Shown here piece by piece: positions 1 through 5,959 of a stretch of 7,163 nucleotides of DNA. The stretch spans positions 1 to 7,163 of the forward strand of contig JARFRI010000048.1 of assembly GCA_029287335.1 (NCBI GenBank). Reading direction: 5' to 3'. The notes under the pieces are model-generated. The model was not told where the DNA came from and searched no databases. It was given only the letters and a program-made list of their open reading frames with translations. Origin of the DNA: Phycisphaera sp. Lineage in GTDB: Bacteria; Planctomycetota; Phycisphaerae; Phycisphaerales; Phycisphaeraceae. The position numbers and the translations under genes were made by a program. Positions within the stretch are counted from its first letter, which is position 1. The number at the start of each line of letters is the position of its first letter.

Positions 1-2
1 TC

Positions 3-2186
3 CCCGACGAGCTGACCGAGCACGGCGACCTGTTCATCCCGCCGGGCAAGACGTTCGACGCAATGGACGGCGACCGGGTGCGCGCCAAGGTCCGCCGAGA
101 GCGCGGCCGAGGCGGCAGTGGGAAATCACCCTACACCGGGGTCATCGTTGAGATCATCCAGCGGGCGGACCGGCAGTTTGTCGGCACGCTGGTAAAGAAG
201 GGCAAAACCTTCATGGTCAACGTCGATGGCCGAGTGATTGCCCAGCCAATCGTCGTGCGTGATGCGGAGTCGAGCAATGCACGGGTCGGCGACAAGGTTG
301 TTGTGGACATCATCGACTACCCGGATGCCAAGAAGAACGAGTTGGCCGAGGGCGTGATCGTCGAGGTGCTGGGCGAGTCGGGCCTGCCGGACGTCGAGAC
401 GCAGTCGGTGATGCGTGCCTATGGCCTGGGCGCGAAGTTTGAAAAAGCGGTCGTCGATGAAGCCCGCGCCGCCTCGCAAAAAATGGAGGGCACCGACGAC
501 AAGGTCCCCGAAGACCGCGAGGACCTGCGGCAGACCTTGATCGCGACGATCGACCCGCCCAACGCCAAGGATTTTGATGATGCCATCTCGATCAAGAAGA
601 TCGAGGGCCGGGGCGATACCGCATGGGAACTGGCCGTCCACATCGCCGACGTGGCGCACTTCGTCGAGCTCGGCGGGGCGCTGGATCAAGAGGCCTACAA
701 CCGCGGCAACTCGACCTATCTGCCACGCAAGGTGATCCCGATGCTGCCGGAGGTGTTGTCCAACGGCGTGTGCTCGCTGCAGGAAGGCGTGGACCGCTTC
801 GCCAAGTCGGTGTTTATCGCTTACGACGCCGAGGGCAACGTGCTGAGCCAGCGCTTCGCCAAGACGATCATCCGATCGGCCAAGCGCTTGACGTATCTCG
901 AAGCGCAGGCGTTGATCGACGACGACATCCGCGAGGCGGCCAAGCATTGCAAGAGCGAGGCGAAGTACCCCCGCGAACTGATCAAGGCACTCAAGCTGAT
1001 GAACGAGCTGTCGCGGACGATTCGTGATCGGCGGTTTAAGCAGGGCATGATCGTCCTGGGCCTGCCCGAGGTCGAGCTGATCTTCGATGACGCGGGCCAT
1101 GTAGTTGACGCCCAGCCTGAAGACGATGCGTACACGCACAAGCTCATCGAGATGTTCATGGTCGAGGCGAACGAAGCGGCGGCGCGTTTGTTCGATGATC
1201 TCAACATCCCGATGATCCGCCGAGTCCATGCCGACCCTGATGCGCACGGGCTTAAAGACCTGCGCAGCTTTGCACGGGTCGCGGGGTTCAACATCCCGGC
1301 CAAGCCTTCGCGCAAAGAGTTGCAGTGGCTGCTGGACAAGGTGCGTGACACGCCGGCCCAGCACGCGGTACACATGGCGGTGCTTAAGACACTGAGCCGG
1401 GCCGAGTACGCGCCCACGCTCATCGGTCACTTCGCTTTGGCCAGCGAGCACTACACGCACTTCACCAGCCCGATCCGCCGCTACCCCGACTTTATCGTAC
1501 ACCGCTCGCTTAACGCGGTGCTTGAAAAACAGCGCGAAGCAGGCCTGCCGATGGACGTGCCGCTGCGGGGTAAGGCGCTCAAGCAGATCTCGCACAAGGT
1601 CGCCAGCGACAAACGCGTGCCCAGCGAGGACGAGCTGACCGACATCGGTCGGCACTGTTCGACGACCGAGCGCAACAGCACCGCCGCGGAGCGCGAGCTA
1701 CGCAAGTTCCTCGTGCTGCAGTTGCTTTCCACTCGGCTGGGCGAAGACTTCAGCGCGACGGTCACCGGCGTCACCGGCCAGGGCGCGTTCCTGCAGATCG
1801 ATGCGTATCTGGTCGATGGCTTCGTGAAGCTGCCGGACCTGCCCGGGGACAAGGCCGACCGCTGGAAGCTCAACCCGAACACCGGCGCGTTGGTGGCCCA
1901 GCGCTCGGGCCGAACGATCGCGATCGGCGACCGCTTCAGCGCACGCATCGCCAACATCGACCTGCCGCGGAGACAAATGGAGCTGGTCATCCTCGACGAC
2001 CGAAAACCCCGCCGCCAGCAAGAGTCAGAAGGCAAGAAGACCGGCAAGAAAAAGAAGGGCCATGGCAAGCCCCAGGACCAGGCGATGCTCGACAGCAAGG
2101 ACCGCAAGGGTTCAAAGGTTTCGCGTCGCAAGAAATCGTCGACGATGAAAAAGAAGAAGCACCCGCCGCGCCGAGGCAAGCGCTGA
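3..2186 (+). CDS. rnr: Ribonuclease R, 3'-5' exoribonuclease (5' end missing)
   Basis: RNase R degrades structured RNA processively from the 3' end in the cytoplasm. The first in-frame ATG is at 63, but the same frame is open to the window edge and encodes PDELTEHGDLFIPPGKTFDA, typical cold-shock/OB-domain sequence. The gene therefore starts upstream and this copy is only cut by the window. OB-fold sequence runs to about 410. The RNB catalytic domain spans about 540-1660: DPPNAKDFDDA at 552-584 supplies the metal-binding aspartates, and YTHFTSPIRRYPD at 1452-1490 is the second conserved block. An S1 RNA-binding domain covers about 1740-2010 (SATVTGVTGQGAFLQID). The last 55 or so residues are a low-complexity Lys/Arg-rich tail, common in RNase R and thought to help bind RNA. 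Length and domain order separate it from RNase II. The gene converges on the 2187-3380 gene with no gap, and no smpB or ssrA is visible. Confidence 0.96.
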   Translation, partial: PDELTEHGDLFIPPGKTFDAMDGDRVRAKVRRERGRGGSGKSPYTGVIVEIIQRADRQFVGTLVKKGKTFMVNVDGRVIAQPIVVRDAESSNARVGDKVVVDIIDYPDAKKNELAEGVIVEVLGESGLPDVETQSVMRAYGLGAKFEKAVVDEARAASQKMEGTDDKVPEDREDLRQTLIATIDPPNAKDFDDAISIKKIEGRGDTAWELAVHIADVAHFVELGGALDQEAYNRGNSTYLPRKVIPMLPEVLSNGVCSLQEGVDRFAKSVFIAYDAEGNVLSQRFAKTIIRSAKRLTYLEAQALIDDDIREAAKHCKSEAKYPRELIKALKLMNELSRTIRDRRFKQGMIVLGLPEVELIFDDAGHVVDAQPEDDAYTHKLIEMFMVEANEAAARLFDDLNIPMIRRVHADPDAHGLKDLRSFARVAGFNIPAKPSRKELQWLLDKVRDTPAQHAVHMAVLKTLSRAEYAPTLIGHFALASEHYTHFTSPIRRYPDFIVHRSLNAVLEKQREAGLPMDVPLRGKALKQISHKVASDKRVPSEDELTDIGRHCSTTERNSTAAERELRKFLVLQLLSTRLGEDFSATVTGVTGQGAFLQIDAYLVDGFVKLPDLPGDKADRWKLNPNTGALVAQRSGRTIAIGDRFSARIANIDLPRRQMELVILDDRKPRRQQESEGKKTGKKKKGHGKPQDQAMLDSKDRKGSKVSRRKKSSTMKKKKHPPRRGKR

Positions 2187-3380
2187 TTAGCTGAGCTTGA
2201 CGCGGTTGAGCGTTACGATCAGTTCGCTGGTCTGCTGCCGGATCGTCTCGATCTCGGCGTCTTCCGCGTTGAGCGAGAGCAGCAGCTCGGTCGCCCGCTC
2301 GCTGATCGCGGGGAACCCATAGCCGTTGCCCGAGCCTTTGAGCTGGTGGGAGATGAACTCGAGTGTCTCGTAGTTGTTCATTGCGTTGGCGTCCCGCAAT
2401 TCATCGACATAGCCGGCTAGGCCGCGCGTGAACTCGGTCAGCAGCGGTCGCATGTCGAGGTCGTCTTTGAGTTTGGAAAAGATCGGTGCGGTATCCGCCG
2501 AGGCGTTGATGCCGATGAGCTGGTATGCCGCCTGCGCGAGCTGCTCGCCGGTGAAGGGTTTTTTCAGGAGCAGGTCAGCGCCAGCCTTGTGCATGAACGC
2601 TTCAAGCTCTTCGGATTCGTCCGATGACATCGCGATGATCGGGGCGGTGAATTGGTTTTGTCGAAGCTCTCGGATCAAGTCGAGCCCGCTGGTGGTGCCC
2701 AGCTTGTAGTCCACGAGTAACAGATCAAAGACCTGTTCTTGGACCTGGATCAGTGCGTTGCGTGAATCCGAGCAGCTCACCACCGCGAGCTTGGCCTGGG
2801 TCAACCAATGGCTCATCAACTTTCGGTCGCTGGCATAATCGTCAATGACCAGCACGCGGCTGGACAGCTCGACCACCTCGTTCTCGTCCGTCTCGGGGCG
2901 ATCGTCCGCCAACTCACGCAGGTAGCGCGTCTCTTCGCTCGGCGACAGGCTGACAAACTCGCTCAGGTCGATGGGCTCATCAAAGGCCACGCCTAGCTCG
3001 TGGATCGTCCCCTGGATATGTCGGATGTGCCGGACCGTGCCGAGGATGTTGTGCAGCATGCCGTTGTTGGATTCGATGCTCAACTCGCACCGTGTGTTTT
3101 CATGAACATATCGCCCGTGGACCAGTGCCGCGCCCCATCGGCTGAGGTTGCGCGCGAGCATGGAGAGCTTGGTCTCCCCCCCGCCATGGTGCTTCAGGGT
3201 GAGGACCGCTTCGTTCTTCGTGCAACTGACGCGCAGTCGGCGTTGGTTGTCGTTGTCGTCTTGACGGTTGGCCTGATCGATCGCCCACAAGAGCTTGGCC
3301 TTGTCCCGTTCGCTCAGACGAAGGGTCTGGATCGGTAATTCACTTCGGTTCGTCATGATGCCTAAGCCAAGGGGGTACAT
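2187..3380 (-). CDS. PilZ-REC-HPt three-domain signalling protein
   Basis: A 397-residue cytoplasmic signalling protein with three modules. Residues about 45-140 look like a PilZ domain, a family that often binds c-di-GMP: N-x-S-x-x-G is present as NLSRWG (78-83) and the fold end as GVAFD (130-134). The upstream arginine motif is imperfect (RRLR, 47-50), so nucleotide binding is uncertain. Residues 175-290 are a phosphoreceiver domain with acidic pair D180/D181, phosphoacceptor D224, S252 and K274 (KKPF). Residues about 305-395 are a histidine phosphotransfer domain with H345 in SHQLKGSGNGYG. No kinase, GGDEF or DNA-binding output is present, so it probably relays phosphate between partners under a PilZ input. 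The ATG at 3380 has GAGGGA 11 nt upstream; the ATG at 3356 (MTNRSE) is an alternative with no clear ribosome site. It appears monocistronic. Confidence 0.88.
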   Translation of the reverse strand: MYPLGLGIMTNRSELPIQTLRLSERDKAKLLWAIDQANRQDDNDNQRRLRVSCTKNEAVLTLKHHGGGETKLSMLARNLSRWGAALVHGRYVHENTRCELSIESNNGMLHNILGTVRHIRHIQGTIHELGVAFDEPIDLSEFVSLSPSEETRYLRELADDRPETDENEVVELSSRVLVIDDYASDRKLMSHWLTQAKLAVVSCSDSRNALIQVQEQVFDLLLVDYKLGTTSGLDLIRELRQNQFTAPIIAMSSDESEELEAFMHKAGADLLLKKPFTGEQLAQAAYQLIGINASADTAPIFSKLKDDLDMRPLLTEFTRGLAGYVDELRDANAMNNYETLEFISHQLKGSGNGYGFPAISERATELLLSLNAEDAEIETIRQQTSELIVTLNRVKLS

Positions 3381-3411
3381 TCAGGCTTGGTTCCCTCGCA
3401 CCAGCCCTGTC

Positions 3412-3440
3412 ATTATCGACACTTAGATGCACGCGATTAA
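3412..3440 (-). promoter_or_regulatory. Possible sigma70-type promoter of the PilZ-REC-HPt gene
   Basis: Read on the minus strand, a -10-like GATAAT (3417-3412, five of six matches) lies 17 bp after a poor -35 TTAATC (3440-3435, three of six). Transcription would begin near 3405, leaving a leader of about 25 nt that contains GAGGGA ahead of the ATG at 3380. Spacing and position fit, but the -35 box is weak, so this is only a candidate. Confidence 0.3.
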
Positions 3441-3458
3441 CAGCCCGTCGTGCGATTT

Positions 3459-3483
3459 CCTGAACGGGCAAACCGTTCTCAGG
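3459..3483. repeat. Bulged hairpin upstream of the PilZ-REC-HPt gene
   Basis: CCTGAACGG (3459-3467) and CCGTTCTCAGG (3473-3483) are complementary apart from a 2-nt bulge, with a 5-nt loop GCAAA. The hairpin lies about 20-45 bp upstream of the -35 side of the candidate promoter. It could be a regulator-binding palindrome or a structure in an upstream transcript. No T-run follows on either strand, so it does not resemble an intrinsic terminator. Confidence 0.4.
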
Positions 3484-3533
3484 CGCGTCACGCCCAGCGC
3501 ACATCCGGCGCAGAGAAATGGAGCCCGCCGTTT

Positions 3534-3592
3534 GAGCGAGGCGTTTAAGTCCAGCCATAGATGTGGTTTAGTACGCAAATAGGGCCTCGCTC
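3534..3592. repeat. 9-bp perfect inverted repeat with 41-bp spacer
   Basis: GAGCGAGGC at 3534-3542 is the exact reverse complement of GCCTCGCTC at 3584-3592. It lies in the 259-bp stretch (3381-3639) between the leftward signalling gene and the 3' end of the leftward repressor gene, where I see no credible coding sequence. Arms of this length could arise by chance in GC-rich DNA, and no function is assigned. Confidence 0.3.
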
Positions 3593-3612
3593 GCCTTTGT
3601 GCGCATCAGCCC

Positions 3613-3639
3613 GGCCTTCGGACCTTGGTTGCAAAGGCC
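3613..3639 (-). terminator. Hairpin directly after the repressor stop, possible terminator
   Basis: On the minus strand the base after the repressor's TAA begins GGCCTTTG, which pairs with CGAAGGCC across an 11-nt loop (8 bp including one G-T). Its position fits a transcription end, but no T-tract follows, so it would have to act Rho-dependently or as a 3' stabiliser. Confidence 0.22.
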
Positions 3640-4389
3640 TTACAGCCGGCTCATCCGCCACACCGCACGGAACAGCCCCGCCACCGCCTCGCGATCGACC
3701 GTCCTCGTCGGGTAGTCCAGGTTCAAGGGCTCCAGGCGGATCCGGCTCCCCTCGTCCTCAAAAAACACACGCTTAAAGGTGCTCTCATGGTCCGGCTCAA
3801 GCCTGGCAAAACAATCGCTGCCATCGACCACATCGGCCAAGGGCGAAAACACCACGATGTCGCCGGCGCGATAGTCCGGCGTCATCGAGTCGCCGCAGAC
3901 CGTCGCGGCAAACGCATCCGGGTCGTTGCCACCGTGCAACCCGGTGTAGCCCGGCACGACGACCGCGTCATCGCTGGCCCGGGCGGGGTAATCCATGTCC
4001 GTAAAACCTGCGGGATACCCCGCCGCGACCTTGTTAATCAAGGGAACGCTCGCCCCCCGGAAGCCCCCCCGCAAGTCCCCCCGGAAGCTTTCAAGGTCCT
4101 GCGGGCAATGGGGCTGAGGGGCGCTGGCCTGTTGGGCGCGCTGGAGTTGCTCGCGGATCGCCTGGGGCGTCCGCGCCCACTGCGCGGCCTTGCACAGGCT
4201 GCTGTCATGCACCGCTAACGCCGCCTCCAACCGGACCAGCACCTTCATCGATGGCGGGTTGTTCACCCGACCATTCTCAATCATCGACAGGTATCCCGGC
4301 GTCACGTCCACACGATCCGCCAGGCCGTTGAGCGTCAGCTCACGACCCCGCCTCAAACGACGAAGCAGCGATCCAAATGACGTGTCCAT
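3640..4389 (-). CDS. HTH-XRE / S24 peptidase repressor (CI/LexA-type)
   Basis: A 249-residue DNA-binding repressor predicted to inactivate itself by RecA-stimulated self-cleavage. The XRE helix-turn-helix occupies residues about 5-58 (LTLNGLADRVDVTPGYLSMI, 18-37). After a variable linker, an S24 peptidase domain covers about 115-249. The nucleophile Ser168 is in VCGDSMTPDYRAGDIVVFSP and the general-base Lys206 is in TFKRVFFE. A122-A123-G124 (KVAAGYP) is the likely Ala-Gly cleavage site. I chose the ATG at 4389 because it begins just before the HTH (MDTSFGSLLRRLRRG); an in-frame TTG at 4431 would add 14 residues without domain character. It is divergent from the HTH gene at 4535, and paired inverted repeats lie between them, the arrangement of a lysogeny-type or SOS switch. 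Chromosomal LexA is less likely given the PLINKVAAGYP-type phage-repressor sequence. The linker contains a G-rich 12-nt tandem repeat. Confidence 0.9.
   Translation of the reverse strand: MDTSFGSLLRRLRRGRELTLNGLADRVDVTPGYLSMIENGRVNNPPSMKVLVRLEAALAVHDSSLCKAAQWARTPQAIREQLQRAQQASAPQPHCPQDLESFRGDLRGGFRGASVPLINKVAAGYPAGFTDMDYPARASDDAVVVPGYTGLHGGNDPDAFAATVCGDSMTPDYRAGDIVVFSPLADVVDGSDCFARLEPDHESTFKRVFFEDEGSRIRLEPLNLDYPTRTVDREAVAGLFRAVWRMSRL
4051..4086 (-). repeat. 12-nt tandem repeat with G6-G7 runs inside the repressor linker
   Basis: On the coding (minus) strand three 12-nt units occur in a row: TTCCGGGGGGAC, TTGCGGGGGGGC and TTCCGGGGGGCG. They encode FRGD-LRGG-FRGA (residues 102-113), between the HTH and the S24 domain. 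Each unit holds six or seven consecutive G, giving three G-runs within 36 bp. This is prone to slippage and able in principle to form a G-quadruplex in the coding strand. Confidence 0.8.
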
Positions 4390-4426
4390 GGGATGATTCC
4401 GGGGGCGGTTGCGGACCTCATAAAAG

Positions 4427-4442
4427 TTCAATAACGATTGAA
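4427..4442. promoter_or_regulatory. Putative operator O1 (16-bp inverted repeat)
   Basis: TTCAAT-AACG-ATTGAA is a perfect 6-bp-arm inverted repeat. It ends 6 bp before the -35 box of the rightward promoter and lies 38 bp upstream of the repressor ATG. It shares the pattern TTNAA-N6-TTNAA with the second site at 4461-4476. Binding by the S24 repressor is inferred from position and symmetry. Confidence 0.55.
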
Positions 4443-4448
4443 AAAACC

Positions 4449-4477
4449 TTGACAGAATGCTTAAAATCGGGTTTAAT
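4449..4477 (+). promoter_or_regulatory. Strong sigma70-type promoter of the rightward operon
   Basis: A perfect -35 TTGACA (4449-4454) is followed after exactly 17 bp by TTTAAT (4472-4477, five of six -10 matches). Transcription would start near 4484, about 50 nt before the ATG at 4535. The surrounding DNA is AT-rich compared with the neighbouring genes. No equally good promoter is visible for the leftward repressor. Confidence 0.75.
4461..4476. promoter_or_regulatory. Putative operator O2 overlapping the -10 box
   Basis: TTAAA-N6-TTTAA is a 5-bp-arm inverted repeat whose right arm coincides with the -10 hexamer. It matches the O1 site in length and outer bases (TTNAA-N6-TTNAA). The centres of the two sites are 34 bp apart, roughly three helical turns. 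A protein bound here would block RNA polymerase. Confidence 0.45.
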
Positions 4478-4522
4478 ACCTAACATACACCAAACTATAG
4501 TCCGCGTCAAGCCTTTTCCTCC

Positions 4523-4526
4523 GGAG
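4523..4526 (+). promoter_or_regulatory. Ribosome binding site of the small HTH gene
   Basis: GGAG ends 8 nt before the ATG at 4535 and supports that start. It lies within the 8-bp palindrome CTCCGGAG (4519-4526), so it could be partly sequestered by pairing. Confidence 0.6.
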
Positions 4527-4534
4527 CATCATCC

Positions 4535-4963
4535 ATGGCCCTCTATCAGACCCAGGCAACCCAGCAAAACCTCGACCGACGGACCGCCCATCGCCTCGGC
4601 CCTGAACAGATCGTCCGCCTGGCACAGGCCCTGCCCGCGGATGATCGGCTGCTATTGGAGCGGCGCTATGCCGACGGCCTGACCGTTACCGATATCGCCC
4701 GGCGAAGCCGACGCTCCGCCAAGAGCATCCGTCAACGCATCGACCGCCTCACCCAACGCCTGGCCAGCCCCGAGTTCCGCTTCACGCTGCTGTACCAGGA
4801 CAAGCTGCCCCGCACGATGCGCCGCAGCGCCACGCTGCTGTTCATCCAGGGCCGGTCGCTGCGCGAAACCGCACAGCTCACCAAGAAAACCCTGCACCGC
4901 ATCCGCTGCGACCGGGCCTATCTGCAAACGATTGCCCGGGTGCAGGAGATCAATGAGTCCTGA
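4535..4963 (+). CDS. Small sigma-region-4-like protein with two HTH segments
   Basis: A 142-residue basic protein, first gene of the rightward operon behind a strong promoter and a good ribosome site. Residues about 24-76 resemble sigma70 region 4: LPADDRLLLERRYADGLTVT, then DIARRSRRSAKSIRQRIDRL, in the order length-helix, turn and recognition helix. A second HTH-like segment covers about 97-132 (LFIQGRSLRETAQLTKKTLH). There is no sigma region 2, so it is unlikely to act as a complete sigma factor; it is more likely a DNA-binding regulator or a phage late-gene-activator-like protein. Divergence from the S24 repressor suggests it is the main repressed gene. Its TGA stop (4961-4963) overlaps the start of a heptamer repeat element. 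No specific family is recognised. Confidence 0.8.
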   Translation: MALYQTQATQQNLDRRTAHRLGPEQIVRLAQALPADDRLLLERRYADGLTVTDIARRSRRSAKSIRQRIDRLTQRLASPEFRFTLLYQDKLPRTMRRSATLLFIQGRSLRETAQLTKKTLHRIRCDRAYLQTIARVQEINES

Positions 4964-5046
4964 GGCTTGCGGCTTGAGGCTTGTGCTTAAACAGACAAGC
5001 CACCTATTCGCGCAGACCCCAAGCCTCACCCCTCAAGCCTCAAGCC
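4962..5046. repeat. Heptamer-based inverted repeat element (GGCTTGA family)
   Basis: The left arm at 4962-4983 is three heptamers, GAGGCTT-GCGGCTT-GAGGCTT, plus G. The right arm at 5021-5046 is AAGCCTC-ACCCCTC-AAGCCTC-AAGCC. Heptamers 1 and 3 of the left arm pair perfectly with those at 5035-5041 and 5021-5027; the middle one is degenerate. The spacer is 37 bp. The element starts at the stop codon of the upstream gene and ends 8 bp before the next ATG, so it fills the whole gap. Similar repeats are, from memory, dispersed in planctomycete genomes. It would fold into a long hairpin in the operon mRNA. Confidence 0.75.
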
Positions 5047-5054
5047 AAATCCCC

Positions 5055-5774
5055 ATGATCACCCTGCCCCTCCAACACGATGTCCAATCCCGCGCCACAC
5101 CCACCGAGCGATCCATGCAGATCGCAGTGATGTTCGGCCTGTCCCTCGATGGCACCCAGACCCACACCATCATCCCACCCATCGAACTGACCCTCGCTCC
5201 CGGCACCATCGTCTTCGTCACCGGCGTGTCCGGCGGCGGCAAGTCGACCCTGCTGCGATTGATCCACCAAGGCATCGACGAGTTGGCCGATACGAACCAG
5301 CCGACCCCCGCAGTGGTTTGCAGCGATCACTTAACCGATATGCCGGGCGAAGCACTGGTCGATGCGCTCGCGATGCCGGAGGGGCAATTGGATGCTGCAC
5401 CGTCGCCCGCAACGCTTGAGCAGGTCTGCCACTGGCTGAGCCTGGCCGGGCTGAATGATGCGGCGGTGATGCTGCGCAAGCCCGACCAGCTTTCCGAGGG
5501 TCAGCGGCATCGGCTGAAACTCGCCCAAGCCATGGCTGTTGCGCAGCGCCGCCCCGAGCCTTGGTCCGTCCTGCTGATCGACGAGTTCGGCTCAACGCTG
5601 GACCGCACCACCGCCTTCGCGCTGGCGCGCAGCCTCCGCCGATGGGTCGTGAAGTCCAATGTCTGCCTCGTGTGCGCAACGACCCACGACGACCTGCTCG
5701 AACCGCTGGCCCCTGATGTGCTCGTCGAGGTCGGGCCGGGCGGTAAGTGTGATGTGCATCGACGGATTCTCTGA
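5055..5774 (+). CDS. Stand-alone ABC-type ATPase (COG2401-like ATPase half)
   Basis: A 239-residue soluble ATP-binding cassette protein. Walker A is GVSGGGKST (57-65), the ABC signature LSEGQRHRLKLA (146-157), Walker B VLLIDEF with D176/E177 (172-178), the D-loop STLD (180-183) and the H-loop H211 (ATTHDD). All catalytic motifs are intact, but the Q-loop glutamine is not obvious. There are no transmembrane segments and no permease gene nearby, so transport is unlikely. A GNAT acetyltransferase gene follows. This pairs the two domains that are fused in the family I recall as COG2401 (ABC-type ATPase fused to a predicted acetyltransferase). The frame is open upstream to an ATG at 4932, but that start would overlap the previous gene and translate the repeat element. 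I prefer the ATG at 5055 (MITLPLQHDV), although it lacks a Shine-Dalgarno sequence. Substrate and partners are unknown. Confidence 0.85.
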   Translation: MITLPLQHDVQSRATPTERSMQIAVMFGLSLDGTQTHTIIPPIELTLAPGTIVFVTGVSGGGKSTLLRLIHQGIDELADTNQPTPAVVCSDHLTDMPGEALVDALAMPEGQLDAAPSPATLEQVCHWLSLAGLNDAAVMLRKPDQLSEGQRHRLKLAQAMAVAQRRPEPWSVLLIDEFGSTLDRTTAFALARSLRRWVVKSNVCLVCATTHDDLLEPLAPDVLVEVGPGGKCDVHRRIL

Positions 5775-5789
5775 GTGCCGAACCAAAAT

Positions 5790-5926
5790 TGAACCACGAA
5801 GGCACGAAGAACACGAAGGGAAGCAAAAATCTATTCCTGCCTTTGTCATAAAAACCTTACGGCTTAGCAATTGCCACTTGTTTTATTCATTGCCTTTCTT
5901 CGTGTCCTTCGTGCCTTCGTGGTTCA
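5790..5926. mobile_element. CACGAAG-type hairpin element (REPIN/MITE-like)
   Basis: A 36-bp left arm (5790-5825, beginning TGAACCACGAAGGCACGAAG) and a 36-bp right arm (5891-5926) are reverse complements at 32 of 36 positions. Each arm carries three CACGAAG units spaced 8-9 bp apart. The 65-bp interior is clearly AT-rich. The element lies 15 bp after the ATPase stop and 33 bp before the acetyltransferase start. It has no coding capacity, and short ORFs through it are artefacts. The structure fits a pair of inverted REP sequences moved by a transposase in trans; that mechanism is inferred. Confidence 0.75.
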
Positions 5927-5959
5927 CTATCCCGTACTCAATTTGATCCATATCCAATC

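Noticed and set aside
126..1655. Long minus-strand open frame (509 codons) opposite rnr
   Set aside because: It lies entirely antisense to a well-conserved RNase R coding region. Its sequence is rich in Arg, Leu, Val and His with no recognisable domain, as expected from a GC-rich antisense frame.
3459..3530. c-di-GMP class I (GEMM) riboswitch suggested by GGGCAAACC
   Set aside because: The other conserved parts (ACGCAAAGCC and the second stem with its receptor) are absent, and no plus-strand gene follows. The string itself is part of a simple hairpin.
3340..3558. 72-codon minus-strand frame covering the leader of the PilZ-REC-HPt gene
   Set aside because: It overlaps the start of the recognised gene and its candidate promoter. 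It shows no domain, no ribosome site and no coding-like pattern.
3381..3639. tRNA gene or attachment site at the edge of the accessory module
   Set aside because: No cloverleaf, T-loop GGTTCGA-type sequence or direct repeat marking an integration site could be found in this gap.
3561..4218. Plus-strand frames of 71 and 197 codons opposite the S24 repressor
   Set aside because: They are antisense to a gene with clear HTH and S24 catalytic motifs, and their composition is typical of shadow frames.
4962..5046. CRISPR-like short repeats
   Set aside because: The units are contiguous 7-mers in opposite orientations around one spacer, not regularly spaced direct repeats with unique spacers.
4932..5054. 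Upstream ATG extension of the ATPase gene by 41 residues
   Set aside because: It would overlap the HTH gene in another frame and translate the heptamer repeat (SPEACGLRLVLK...). The ABC-like sequence begins only after the ATG at 5055.
5055..5774. ATPase subunit of a membrane ABC transporter
   Set aside because: No permease or binding-protein gene is adjacent and the protein has no membrane segment. The neighbouring GNAT and ParB genes fit a non-transport role better.
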